64,000 bases of DNA, from NCBI RefSeq assembly GCF_900116515.1, contig NZ_FPBA01000015.1:83210-147209 (forward strand), given 5' to 3'. This document shows, piece after piece, positions 43,593 through 51,597 of this stretch (positions within the stretch are counted from its first letter, which is position 1; each line of letters opens with the position of its first letter). Position numbers and translations under genes: made by a program. This DNA comes from Geodermatophilus amargosae. GTDB taxonomy: Bacteria; Actinomycetota; Actinomycetes; Mycobacteriales; Geodermatophilaceae. The notes below the pieces were generated by a model. That model was not told the origin of the DNA and made no database searches. It saw only the letters and a program-made list of their open reading frames with translations.

Positions 43593-44330
43593 GTGGCCGT
43601 CACGCCGACGTTCGACATCGACCGTTCCAGCCCGACCCCGCTGTACTTCCAGCTCTCCCAGGCCTTCGAGCGGGCCATCTCCGACGGCAGCCTCCCCGCG
43701 GGGGCGAAGCTCGAGAACGAGCTCCTCCTGGCCGAGCGCTACGGGCTCTCCCGCCCGACCGTCCGCCGCGCCGTCCAGGAGCTCGTCGACAAGGGCCTGC
43801 TCGTGCGCAAGCGCGGGGTGGGGACCCAGGTCATCCAGCCCCACGTCCGCCGGTCGGTCGAGCTCACGAGCCTCTACGACGACCTCGCGCGCGGCGGCGA
43901 GGCGCCGTCGACGGAGGTCCTCACGCTGGAGCGGGTGCCGGTGCCGGCCGACGTGGCCGTGGAGCTCGACGTCACGGCGGGGGAGGAGGTCGTCGCCCTC
44001 CGGCGGCTGCGCCGGACCCGCGGTGAGCCCCTGGCGATCCTGACCAACTACCTGCCGGGGCGGTTCGAGCCGACGCTCGCCGAGCTGACCGAGCGGGGTC
44101 TGTACCAGTACCTGCGCGGTCAGGGTGTCCACCTGAGGGTGGCCCACCAGCGGATCGGGGCGCGGCTGGCGAAGGCCGACGAGGCGAGGCTGCTCGGTGA
44201 GCCCCCGCGGTCGGCGCTGCTGACGATGCAGCGCACGGCGTTCGACGACAAGGGCGCCCCCGTGGAGCACGGACGGCACGTCTACCGCGCCTCCCGCTAC
44301 GACTTCGAGACGACGCTCGTCGGTCGCTGA
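43593..44330 (+). CDS. iolR: GntR-family regulator with UTRA domain, probable inositol regulator
   Basis: 245 residues from GTG 43593, preceded by a long GGAGGAGGAGGA tract. The winged helix (about 8-75) reads TPLYFQLSQAFERAISDG, YGLSRPTVRRAVQELVDKG and RKRGVGTQV. The UTRA ligand domain (about 90-240) has LRRTRGEPLAILTNYLP and HGRHVYRASRYDFE. It is divergent from iolC, as in the C. glutamicum locus, where a GntR-type IolR represses the pathway. Two TGTNNTGACATA sites flank it. The sensed molecule should be a sugar-phosphate or keto acid intermediate. Confidence 0.88.
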   Translation: MAVTPTFDIDRSSPTPLYFQLSQAFERAISDGSLPAGAKLENELLLAERYGLSRPTVRRAVQELVDKGLLVRKRGVGTQVIQPHVRRSVELTSLYDDLARGGEAPSTEVLTLERVPVPADVAVELDVTAGEEVVALRRLRRTRGEPLAILTNYLPGRFEPTLAELTERGLYQYLRGQGVHLRVAHQRIGARLAKADEARLLGEPPRSALLTMQRTAFDDKGAPVEHGRHVYRASRYDFETTLVGR

Positions 44331-44353
44331 CGCACCGCGCCGTCACCGCGCCG

Positions 44354-44390
44354 CCCCGACCGGCCGGGGTGGCGCCTGCGCCGGTCGGGG
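44354..44390 (+). terminator. Hairpin terminator after the inositol regulator
   Basis: A perfect 10-bp stem ccccgaccgg / ccggtcgggg with a 17-base loop lies 23 bases past the iolR stop. No T run follows. Confidence 0.55.
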
Positions 44391-44461
44391 GTCCTGTCGG
44401 CATGCCCCGGGGACTCCCCGGCGGACGACACCGTCGCCGTGCGCCCGTTCGTCTCCGGCTC

Positions 44462-44490
44462 TTCACAAAGTCCTAATGTCCTGACATAGT
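44462..44490 (+). promoter_or_regulatory. Promoter of the tautomerase gene with IolR-like operator
   Basis: TTCACA (44462-44467) and CATAGT (44485-44490) are spaced by 17 bases, a good housekeeping promoter for this GC content. TGTCCTGACA (44477-44486) fills the spacer and overlaps the -10. This fits the IolR consensus KGWCHTRACA reported, as I recall, for C. glutamicum, so a repressor here would directly block polymerase. Confidence 0.6.
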
Positions 44491-44545
44491 CCTCGGCCAT
44501 GTGGCCCGCATCACGCCGGGCGCACCATGCCGAGGGAGGCTCCCC

Positions 44546-44938
44546 GTGCCGTTGGTCCGCATCGACGTCGTCGAGGGACGGCGCAGTCCCGAGGAGCTCC
44601 GCCTGCTGGCCGACACGGTCCAGGAGGTCCTGCTCGACGACTTCGCCGCTCCGCCCCGGGACCGCTACCAGGTGATCACCGAACACCGTCCCGGGCAGCT
44701 GATCTGCGAGGACACCGGGCTGGGCATCGAGCGCAGTGACGACCTGGTCGTGCTCCAGGTCTTCCAGCAGGGGCGCTCCGACGAGCAGAAGAGGGCCCTC
44801 TACGCGGGACTGTGCCGGCGGCTGGGCGAGGTCACGGCCCTCGCCCCCGGCGACCTCGTCGTGTCCGTCGTCGGCAACACCCGGGCGGACTGGTCCTTCG
44901 GACTCGGCCGGGCCCAGTTCCTCGACGGCGACCTCTGA
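44546..44938 (+). CDS. Tautomerase-family protein with N-terminal proline
   Basis: 130 residues from GTG 44546, with GGGAGG upstream. The second codon is CCG, so after methionine removal the chain starts PLVRIDVVEG, with Pro-1 as the catalytic base of the 4-oxalocrotonate tautomerase/MSAD superfamily. Further family-like residues are HRPGQLICED and RSDEQKRALYAGLCRRL, and a second tautomerase-like half ends in TRADWSFGLGRAQF. It has the double-length form. Its promoter carries the inositol-operator sequence, so it may tautomerise or hydrate a keto acid intermediate of inositol breakdown. This role has not been assigned. Confidence 0.85.
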   Translation: MPLVRIDVVEGRRSPEELRLLADTVQEVLLDDFAAPPRDRYQVITEHRPGQLICEDTGLGIERSDDLVVLQVFQQGRSDEQKRALYAGLCRRLGEVTALAPGDLVVSVVGNTRADWSFGLGRAQFLDGDL

Positions 44939-45032
44939 CCGCGGTCCTGCGACACCCGTCCCGCTCGCGTCCGGAAGGAGGCACGACGTGCACCCACGGA
45001 ACCCGGTCCTCGCCGACCGCGACCCCGCGGCG

Positions 45033-46268
45033 TCAGGACGGACGGCGGCCCAGGCGCATCCGGTACGGCGCCCTCGGAGCCCGGGCCTCCACGAGGACGG
45101 CCGGGGCCTCCTCCGACGGCCCGGGACCGAGCTCGTCGAGCATGCGGTCGACGGTGGTGAGCAGCGCGGAGTTCAACTCCCACAGCCCCGTCCTGCTGCG
45201 GGGGTCGCCGATGAGCAGGTCCGCCATCAGCGCACGGCCGCTGCTCAGGGCCGCGAGGGACCCGGCCAGCCGTGCCTGCGCGGTGCGCCGGGCCTCGCCG
45301 GGCTCAGCCGTCAGGACCCGGCCGAACTCTCGGACCACGGTGCCCATGCGCTCCAGGAGGCTGGCGGTGGTGTGCTGGACGGTGGCGGCATAACCGGCGT
45401 CGTCCCGGACCCCGGTGCGCTCCCGGGTGGCGTCGTCCATCGCGCGGAACAGCGTGCGCAGCGAGACGGACGTGTACTCGAGGGCGTCCAGGCCGGCACG
45501 TACCCCGGTGGTCGCCCACGGGGACCGCAGTGCGCGCACGTTGAGCCGGCGGCTCTCCTCCGCGTGGGCGAGCGCCCGGTCCAGCCGGGGGACGTGCCGG
45601 TTGAGCCGGCGGGCGTCCTGCAGCCAGCGCGTCGACTGCTCCGGGGTCACGGGTCCGGTGACGAGTGCCATGGCGGCGTCGTCGAGGAGCGCGGCGATCT
45701 CACCCGCGAACCGCTCGACCGACCGGACCGCGTACCGTGTCTGCACGGCCGGCGGGAACAGCACGTTGACGAGCATCCCGACGGCTGCGCCGATCAGCGT
45801 CTCGAGGACCCGCTGGCCGCCGAGGGACTCCGCGCCCACGGCGCCCACCCCGAGCACCAGCATCGCGCTGATCGGCACCTCCACCAGGTGCGGACCCAGC
45901 CGGAGGAGCTGGCCGACGAGGATGGCGGCCGCCACCAGCGCGCCGAGGCTCCACCAGGTGAGCCCCACGACGGCGGCGAAGACCACCGCGAGCGCCACAC
46001 CGGTGACCACGCTCAGCACCCGCTGGACCCCGTTCACCAGGGTGCTGGTGAGCGTCGCCTGCACGACGAGCAGCGCGCTCAGCGCCGCGATGAGCGGCGG
46101 CGGCTCGTGCAGCCCGACGAGCTGCGCGACGAGGTAGGCGGCCACCGTCGCCCCGGTCATCCGGAGCGCCCGGAAGACCGCGGACCGGCCGCGCCGGCGC
46201 ACCAGGTCCACAGCACCGGCTGCGAGCTCGCGGACGGACGCGCGACCACCCTTCCGCCAGTGGGCCAC
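45033..46268 (-). CDS. FUSC/aromatic acid exporter-family membrane protein
   Basis: 411 residues from GTG 46268, with GGAGG upstream. Six hydrophobic segments lie in residues about 30-170, among them LRMTGATVAAYLVAQLVGL, LSALLVVQATLTSTLVNG, VTGVALAVVFAAVVGL and ETLIGAAVGMLVNVLFPP. The remaining 240 residues are soluble helices with RYAVRSVERFAGEIAALLDDAAM and a Glu/Pro tail. This half-size FUSC/ArAE arrangement is common in actinobacteria and linked to export of aromatic or organic acids. It sits between the tautomerase and the inositol transporter, with no sign that it shares their control. Confidence 0.82.
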   Translation of the reverse strand: MAHWRKGGRASVRELAAGAVDLVRRRGRSAVFRALRMTGATVAAYLVAQLVGLHEPPPLIAALSALLVVQATLTSTLVNGVQRVLSVVTGVALAVVFAAVVGLTWWSLGALVAAAILVGQLLRLGPHLVEVPISAMLVLGVGAVGAESLGGQRVLETLIGAAVGMLVNVLFPPAVQTRYAVRSVERFAGEIAALLDDAAMALVTGPVTPEQSTRWLQDARRLNRHVPRLDRALAHAEESRRLNVRALRSPWATTGVRAGLDALEYTSVSLRTLFRAMDDATRERTGVRDDAGYAATVQHTTASLLERMGTVVREFGRVLTAEPGEARRTAQARLAGSLAALSSGRALMADLLIGDPRSRTGLWELNSALLTTVDRMLDELGPGPSEEAPAVLVEARAPRAPYRMRLGRRPS

Positions 46269-46594
46269 GCGGTCATCCTCCGCGACGCCGACCGCCGGCG
46301 GCGCCCGGCTCGCCGAGGGGCGACCCATCCCACCTGTCCCCGTCCGCGCGCTCGCACGCCGGCCGGCGACGCGGTCCTCCGGTCCTGCATCCCGTTCCGT
46401 GGGCGCGACCCCTGTGCCCGGCCGCGCGGCCGGGACCCCGCTCCCGGGCACCGCATGCCCGTCGACGTGTTCCCGCGGACCCCGCGTCCGCCCGTCCGGT
46501 GTCCCCGTCCCGACGGGAAGCCGGGGGCGCCCTCCCTCTCCTCCCGACACCTCCACCCGGGGCCATGACGGCCTCCTCCCCGAAAGAGCGGCCC
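46269..46594. other. Divergent intergenic region with GC palindrome
   Basis: This 326-base gap lies between two divergent membrane-protein genes. It contains an exact 18-bp palindrome CCCGGCCGCGCGGCCGGG (46417-46434), which could be an operator or chance in GC-rich DNA. No TGTNNTGACA site like those of the inositol genes was found. The transporter frame stays open upstream to an ATG at 46565, 30 bases before the chosen start. Confidence 0.4.
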
Positions 46595-48052
46595 ATGTCG
46601 ATCCACTCGTCCTCCGGGACGTCCACCGGAGCGCGGCGATCACCCGCGCACAACCGGTTCCTGGTCAAGCTGACGGTGATCTCCACCCTCGGAGGTCTGC
46701 TGTTCGGCTACGACACCGGGGTCATCTCCGGTGCGCTGCTGTACATGCGGGATGACCTCGCCCTCACCACCTTCACCGAGGCCGTGGTCGTCAGCTCGCT
46801 GCTGTTCCCCGGCGCGGCGTTCGGCGCCCTGCTCGGCGGCAAGCTGGCCGACAGGCTCGGCCGCAAGGGCAGCCTGCTCGTCTGTGCCGGCCTGTTCCTG
46901 TTCGGCGCCCTGATCTGCGCGATCGCGCCGAACGTGGCGATCATGACCGGGGGACGGATCCTGCTCGGCTTCGGCGTCGGGGCCGCCGCGGTGACGTGCC
47001 CGCTCTACCTCGCCGAGATGGCCCCCGCCGACCGGCGCGGCCGCATGGTCACCATCAACGAGCTGATGATCGTGACCGGCCAGTTCCTCGCCTTCGCGAT
47101 GAACGCGCTGCTGGACGCCGTCATCGAGGACGCCAACGTGTGGCGGTGGATGCTCGGCATCGCCACGATCCCCGCCATCGCCCTCCTCGTCGGGATGTTC
47201 TTCCTGCCGGACTCGCCGCGCTGGTACGCCGTGCGCGGGCGGTTCGAGGACACCCGGCGCGTCCTCGGCCTGAGCCGCGACCCGGCGGAGGCGTCCGAGG
47301 AGTACAACGTCATCGTCGAGCACGCGAAGCGGGACACCTCCGAGGACAAGGGTGCGGCCCTGCGTGACCTGCGGGCGTTCCCCTGGATGCGGCGGATCCT
47401 GTGGCTGGGATGCGGCCTGGCGACGGTGCAGCAGGCGACCGGCATCAACACGGTCAACTACTACGCGCCGACCATCCTCGAGTCGACCGGACTCGGGGCG
47501 AGCGCCTCGCTGATCCTGACCATCACTGTCGGCGTGGTCGCCATCATCGGCACGATCCTCGGGATCGTCCTCATCGGCCGGCACAACCGCAGACCCCTGC
47601 TGCTCGCCGGCTTCACCGGGGTCGCGGCCGGGCACGCGGTGCTGGGCTTGTCGTTCCTGCTCCCGGAGTCGGGGTTCAGGAGCTACCTGATCCTCGCCGC
47701 GATGCTGCTCGTGGTCTTCTTCGTGCAGACGTTCATCGGCACGCTGGTGTGGCTCCTGCTCTCGGAGATCTTCCCGATGACGATCCGCGGCTTCGCGATG
47801 GGCATCGCGGTGTTCGTGCTGTGGACGGTGAACGCGGCGATCTCCTTCGCGTTCCCGCCGCTGGTGGAGGCGCTGGGGGCCAGCCTGACCTTCGGGTTGT
47901 TCGCGCTGGTGAACGTGGGCTCGCTCGTCTTCGTCAAGAAGTTCGCACCGGAGACCCGGGGACGTTCGCTCGAGGAGCTCGAGGACGACTTCCGGACGCA
48001 CGACCTGGCCGAGGTCGCCCACGAGGCCCCCGTCAGCGTCCGCGGCGGCTGA
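46595..48052 (+). CDS. iolT: MFS sugar transporter, probable myo-inositol importer
   Basis: 485 residues, twelve transmembrane segments of the sugar porter family. Signatures: GGLLFGYDTGVISGALLYM, GGKLADRLGRKGSLL, PLYLAEMAPADRRGRMVTINEL, PDSPRWYAVRGRFEDTRRVL, QQATGINTVNYYAPTILES and PETRGRSLEELE. This is the pattern of IolT-like inositol:H+ symporters. It lies on the far side of the FUSC gene, 2 kb from the inositol regulator, and would supply the substrate of the iol operon. Other polyols or sugars are possible. Confidence 0.88.
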   Translation: MSIHSSSGTSTGARRSPAHNRFLVKLTVISTLGGLLFGYDTGVISGALLYMRDDLALTTFTEAVVVSSLLFPGAAFGALLGGKLADRLGRKGSLLVCAGLFLFGALICAIAPNVAIMTGGRILLGFGVGAAAVTCPLYLAEMAPADRRGRMVTINELMIVTGQFLAFAMNALLDAVIEDANVWRWMLGIATIPAIALLVGMFFLPDSPRWYAVRGRFEDTRRVLGLSRDPAEASEEYNVIVEHAKRDTSEDKGAALRDLRAFPWMRRILWLGCGLATVQQATGINTVNYYAPTILESTGLGASASLILTITVGVVAIIGTILGIVLIGRHNRRPLLLAGFTGVAAGHAVLGLSFLLPESGFRSYLILAAMLLVVFFVQTFIGTLVWLLLSEIFPMTIRGFAMGIAVFVLWTVNAAISFAFPPLVEALGASLTFGLFALVNVGSLVFVKKFAPETRGRSLEELEDDFRTHDLAEVAHEAPVSVRGG

Positions 48053-48072
48053 CCACCTCATCCCCGACGGTG

Positions 48073-48101
48073 CCCGTCACCCCGCTCGCCGGGGTGGCGG
48101 G
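48073..48101. terminator. Bidirectional hairpin terminator
   Basis: A 12-bp stem cccgtcaccccg / cggggtggcggg (one G-T pair) with a 5-base loop lies 20 bases past the transporter stop and 33 bases past the end of the facing gene. It can serve both convergent transcripts. Confidence 0.65.
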
Positions 48102-48133
48102 CGCCGCCGTCGTGTGGGGCAGCGGACCCCGGG

Positions 48134-48565
48134 TCAGAGCAGCCGCGGCAGCGGGCGGACGACCAGGCGCTCCTCGACCGACCGGCCGTCCAGGACCAGC
48201 CGGGCCCGCCAGATCCCGGACGTGCGCAGCGGGGTGATCGGGTCTCCCCGCGCGAGGCGCCGGAAGGTGTCCCGGGCCTCCTCGGCCGTGGCGAAGGCCT
48301 CCCACCGCGGGACCCGCTGCAGCGGCCCCAGTGCCTCGATGCGGTGCGGCTGCCGGGCGTCGTCCGGGAGCGGGCCGGGCTCCTCCGGGACGACGGCGGA
48401 CAGCCGCGGCCGGCCCAGCACGTACCTGCCGTTGCGCCGGACGCCGAGCCAGTCGTAGTTGCCCGTCGCCAGCTTGGCCCACAGGACCTCGGGCTTCCGG
48501 CACTGCTCGAGCACCGCGTACACCTGCTGGCCGAGGACCACCTGGACGTGCGAGCGGTCAGGCAT
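48134..48565 (-). CDS. Hypothetical protein, 143 residues
   Basis: A soluble, basic protein starting MPDRSHVQVVLGQQVYAVLE with a conserved-looking EVLWAKLATGNYDWLGVRRNGRYVLGR and EEARDTFRRLARGDPI. There is no signal peptide, membrane helix or known domain that I can name. The ATG overlaps the stop of the LysR-type gene by one base (TGATG), so it is probably translated from the same mRNA. Codon use is normal for the region. The function is unknown. Confidence 0.65.
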   Translation of the reverse strand: MPDRSHVQVVLGQQVYAVLEQCRKPEVLWAKLATGNYDWLGVRRNGRYVLGRPRLSAVVPEEPGPLPDDARQPHRIEALGPLQRVPRWEAFATAEEARDTFRRLARGDPITPLRTSGIWRARLVLDGRSVEERLVVRPLPRLL

Positions 48566-49524
48566 CACGACCGATCGTAGGCACCGCCGGCACCCCCACC
48601 GTCCACCAGCACGTGCCCGCCGGCACCGGGGTGCGCGTCGACGGGCCGGTCGAGTTCGCGGCCGGCCGCGGCCAGCACGGCCTCGCGCACGCGGTCGAGG
48701 GTGGCGGAGCGCAGCCGCCACTGCTGCCAGTACAGGGTGACGTCGACCGCGCCGGCCGGGTCGAGGTCGACCAGCTCCACCGCTCCGTCGCGCGCCTGCA
48801 GGTCGGGCACCATGCCCCATCCCAGGCCGAGGGTGACGGCGGCGAGGTAGTCGGCGGAGGCGGGCACGAAGTGCACCGGTGGCGCGACGGTGCTGCCGGC
48901 CTGCGCGTGCAGGTAGCGGTGCTGCAGGTCGTCCTTGCGGTCGAAGACGACGACCGGGGCCCGGGCGAGCGCCTCGGGGGAGGGGCCGGAGGGGAACCAG
49001 CGCCGGGCGAACCCCGCCGTGGCCATCGGCCGGTACCGCATGCCGCCCAGGCGGGTGGAGCTGCAGCCGGGCACCGGTTCGGCCTGCGCGGTCACCGCCG
49101 CCATCACCGTGCCGGCGCGCAGCAGGGCGCTGGTGTGGTCCTGGTCCTCCCGGTGCAGGTCGAAGCAGACCTCACCGGCCAGCGGCGCCAGGGCGGGCAG
49201 CACCCAGGTGGCCATCGAGTCGGCGTTCACCGCAATGGGCAGCGTGGGCACCCCGTCGTCCGACCCGTCCCCGCCGAGCTCGCGGGCGACGTCGGCGGCG
49301 AGCAGGTCGACCTGCCGCGCCAGCCGCAGCACCGCCTGCCCGGACTCGGTCACCTGCACCGGCTTGGTCCGCACCAGCAGGATGCGGCCGGTCGCGACCT
49401 CGAGCGCGCGCAGCCGCTGGCTGACCGCCGACGGCGTGACGTGCAGCGCCCGCGCGGCGGCCTCCAGCGTGCCGCCGCGGATGGTCGCGTCCAGCGCACG
49501 CAGCTGCGCGAGGTCGAGCTCCAT
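48565..49524 (-). CDS. argP: LysR-family regulator of amino-acid export (ArgP/LysG type)
   Basis: 319 residues from ATG 49524. The N-terminal helix-turn-helix reads LAQLRALDATIRGGTLEAAARALHVTPSAVSQRL, with RALEVATGRILLVRTKPVQVTESG typical of the ArgP/LysG branch. The effector domain includes VNADSMATWVLPAL. In C. glutamicum LysG senses basic amino acids and activates the divergent exporter lysE. The same divergent layout is present here, with only 72 bases between the genes. The C-terminus has a Gly/His-rich tail that is not usual. Confidence 0.9.
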   Translation of the reverse strand: MELDLAQLRALDATIRGGTLEAAARALHVTPSAVSQRLRALEVATGRILLVRTKPVQVTESGQAVLRLARQVDLLAADVARELGGDGSDDGVPTLPIAVNADSMATWVLPALAPLAGEVCFDLHREDQDHTSALLRAGTVMAAVTAQAEPVPGCSSTRLGGMRYRPMATAGFARRWFPSGPSPEALARAPVVVFDRKDDLQHRYLHAQAGSTVAPPVHFVPASADYLAAVTLGLGWGMVPDLQARDGAVELVDLDPAGAVDVTLYWQQWRLRSATLDRVREAVLAAAGRELDRPVDAHPGAGGHVLVDGGGAGGAYDRS

Positions 49525-49596
49525 GGACAGCAACGCTAACGGTGCATCAGGATCTTCAGCTGGACCCGATGGTCACCGCTTCCTAGCGTCGACGGC

Positions 49597-50229
49597 GTGC
49601 CGACGACTCCCGCGCTGGTCGCGGTCGCCTCCGGGCTCGCGCTGGGACTGGGGCTGATCGTCGCCATCGGTGCCCAGAACGCCTTCGTCCTGCGGCAGGG
49701 GCTGCGGCTCGAGCACGTGAGCGCGGTGGTGGCGGTGTGCGCGCTGTCCGACCTCGCCCTGATCGTCGCGGGCGTGTTCGGGGCCGGTGCCGCCCTCGAG
49801 CGCGTGCCGTGGCTCGTCCCGGCCGTGTGCTTCGCCGGTGCGGCGTTCCTCCTCGGCTACGGCGCGCTGGCGGCACGGCGGGCGCTGCGGCCCGGCGTGC
49901 TCCTCCCGGACTCCGCGGGCGCCCGCGCCGGCCTCGCGGCCACGGTCGGCACCTGCCTGGCCCTGACCTGGCTCAACCCGCACGTCTACCTCGACACGGT
50001 CGTCCTGCTGGGCTCCATGGCCTCCACCCACGGCGAGCACCGCTGGGAGTTCGCCGCCGGCGCCGGGCTGGGCAGCATCGCCTGGTTCACCGTCCTCGGC
50101 TTCGGCGCCAGGCTGCTGCGGCCGGTGTTCGCCCGCCCGGCGGCCTGGCGGGTCCTCGACGGTGTCATCGCCGTCGTCATGACGGCCCTCGCCGTCTCCC
50201 TGGTCCTCCGCGGCGCCGGTGCTGCCTGA
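49597..50229 (+). CDS. lysE: LysE/ArgO-family amino acid exporter
   Basis: 210 residues, six hydrophobic segments. The family signature is ALGLGLIVAIGAQNAFVLRQGLR; further on come LSDLALIVAGVFG and LALTWLNPHVYLDTVVLLGS. It exports lysine, arginine or related basic amino acids. GTG 49597 lies close behind a TAGCGT-like -10, so the transcript may lack a leader. It is divergent from the ArgP-type activator. It ends ten bases before the facing ATP-grasp gene. Confidence 0.92.
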   Translation: MPTTPALVAVASGLALGLGLIVAIGAQNAFVLRQGLRLEHVSAVVAVCALSDLALIVAGVFGAGAALERVPWLVPAVCFAGAAFLLGYGALAARRALRPGVLLPDSAGARAGLAATVGTCLALTWLNPHVYLDTVVLLGSMASTHGEHRWEFAAGAGLGSIAWFTVLGFGARLLRPVFARPAAWRVLDGVIAVVMTALAVSLVLRGAGAA

Positions 50230-50238
50230 ACGCCGCCC

Positions 50239-51597
50239 TCAGCCGACCACCCAGGTGTCCTTGCCGCCACCGCCCTGCGAGGCGTTGACGACCAGCTCGC
50301 CCTCGGTCAGGGACACCCGGGTGAAGCCGCCCGGCAGCACGATGGTCTCCCCGTCGACGCAGAACGCGTACGGCCGGTAGTCCACGTGCCGCGGCACGAG
50401 CGCGCCGTCGACGACCGTGGGGTGGGTCGACAGCGCCACCGGCTCCTGGGCGATCCACTCCCCGGGAGCGGCCAGGACGGCGGCCCGGGCGCGCTCGAGC
50501 TGTCCGGCGTCGGCCCGCGGGCCGATGAGCACCCCGTGGCCGCCCGAGCCCGACCGCGGCTTGAGCACCAGCTCCGGCAGCCGGTCGAGGGCCGCCCGGC
50601 ACCGGGCGGGGTCACCGAGGTCGTAGGCGGGCTGCGAGCGCAGCTCCGGCTCCTCGCCGAGGAAGAAGCGGACCAGGTCCTCGACGTAGGGGAAGGTGCG
50701 CTTGTCGTCGGCGACGCCGGTGCCGAAGGCGTTGACCACCGTCACCGTGCCGGCACGCAGGGGGCCCAGCAGCAGCTCGCCCAGCTCGTTGGGCCGGCCG
50801 TCGTCGTCGGTCAGCCGCTCCTCGCTCGTGCGCCGCCAGAGCAGGTCCACCCGGCGTCCGTCGGGCAGCACCAGGGCGTCGCCGCGGACGCTCAGCTGCG
50901 CGGCCAGCAGGACCGGCGCGTCGACCATCTCCCCGAGCCGGTCGATCTCCCAGGCCACCGAGCTGCGCGGCCCGTCCCCGAGCACCGCCACGACCGGGTC
51001 GGGGACGTCGGTGGCGTCGGCGAGCATCCGCCGCATCGCCGTGCGGGCGGCCTCGCGCACCGGCGCCGGCCCCGGCTGCACGCCCAGCCGAGGTGCCACC
51101 AGGTCCCGCGCGGCCAGGGCGTAGGCCAGCAGCGTCGGCGTCCGCACGTTGTCCTCCAGGACGACGAGTCGCCCGTCGGCACCGCGGACGAGGTCGGGCC
51201 CGGCCATGCCGATCCACCGCCGCGGCGGCGGCAGGCCGGGGGCCAGGTAGCGGTTGGTGTCGAGCACGACGGCCGGCACGACGCCGGCGCGGACCGCCTC
51301 GCGGGGACCGTGGGCGTCGGCGACGAAGGCCTCCAGCGCCCGCAACCGCTGGTCGAGGCCGGTGGCCAGCCGCTGCCACTCGGCGCGCTGCAGCACCCGC
51401 GGCACCGGGTCCACGGTGAACACGTGCGCCTCGTCCGCGGGCCCGTGCAGCAGGCCGAGACCGGCGGCCGCGCGGGCCACGTCCGCGGCCAGCGCGCCCG
51501 GGCCGAGCGCGCGGACGGCGGCCAACGCGGGCGCCGCGTGACCTCGGTCGCTGCCGTCGGGCAGCAGCGCCTCGTCGAGGCCGGCCCCCGCGCTCAC
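50239..51597 (-). CDS. Circularly permuted ATP-grasp protein (DUF404/407 type)
   Basis: 452 residues from a GTG overlapping the previous stop (GTGA). The layout follows CP-ATP-grasp proteins: WIGMAGPDLVRGADGRLVVLEDNVRTPTLLAYAL early, then VVNAFGTGVADDKRTFPYVEDLVRFFLGEEP and PELVLKPRSGSGGHGVLIGP (ATP-binding lysine and Gly loop). It ends in ETIVLPGGFTRVSLTEGELVVNASQGGGGKDTWV. These proteins often stand with alpha-E and transglutaminase-like partners, absent here; the partner instead is a second ATP-grasp enzyme. It should form an amide/peptide-type bond using ATP, with unknown substrates. Confidence 0.88.
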   Translation of the reverse strand: MSAGAGLDEALLPDGSDRGHAAPALAAVRALGPGALAADVARAAAGLGLLHGPADEAHVFTVDPVPRVLQRAEWQRLATGLDQRLRALEAFVADAHGPREAVRAGVVPAVVLDTNRYLAPGLPPPRRWIGMAGPDLVRGADGRLVVLEDNVRTPTLLAYALAARDLVAPRLGVQPGPAPVREAARTAMRRMLADATDVPDPVVAVLGDGPRSSVAWEIDRLGEMVDAPVLLAAQLSVRGDALVLPDGRRVDLLWRRTSEERLTDDDGRPNELGELLLGPLRAGTVTVVNAFGTGVADDKRTFPYVEDLVRFFLGEEPELRSQPAYDLGDPARCRAALDRLPELVLKPRSGSGGHGVLIGPRADAGQLERARAAVLAAPGEWIAQEPVALSTHPTVVDGALVPRHVDYRPYAFCVDGETIVLPGGFTRVSLTEGELVVNASQGGGGKDTWVVG

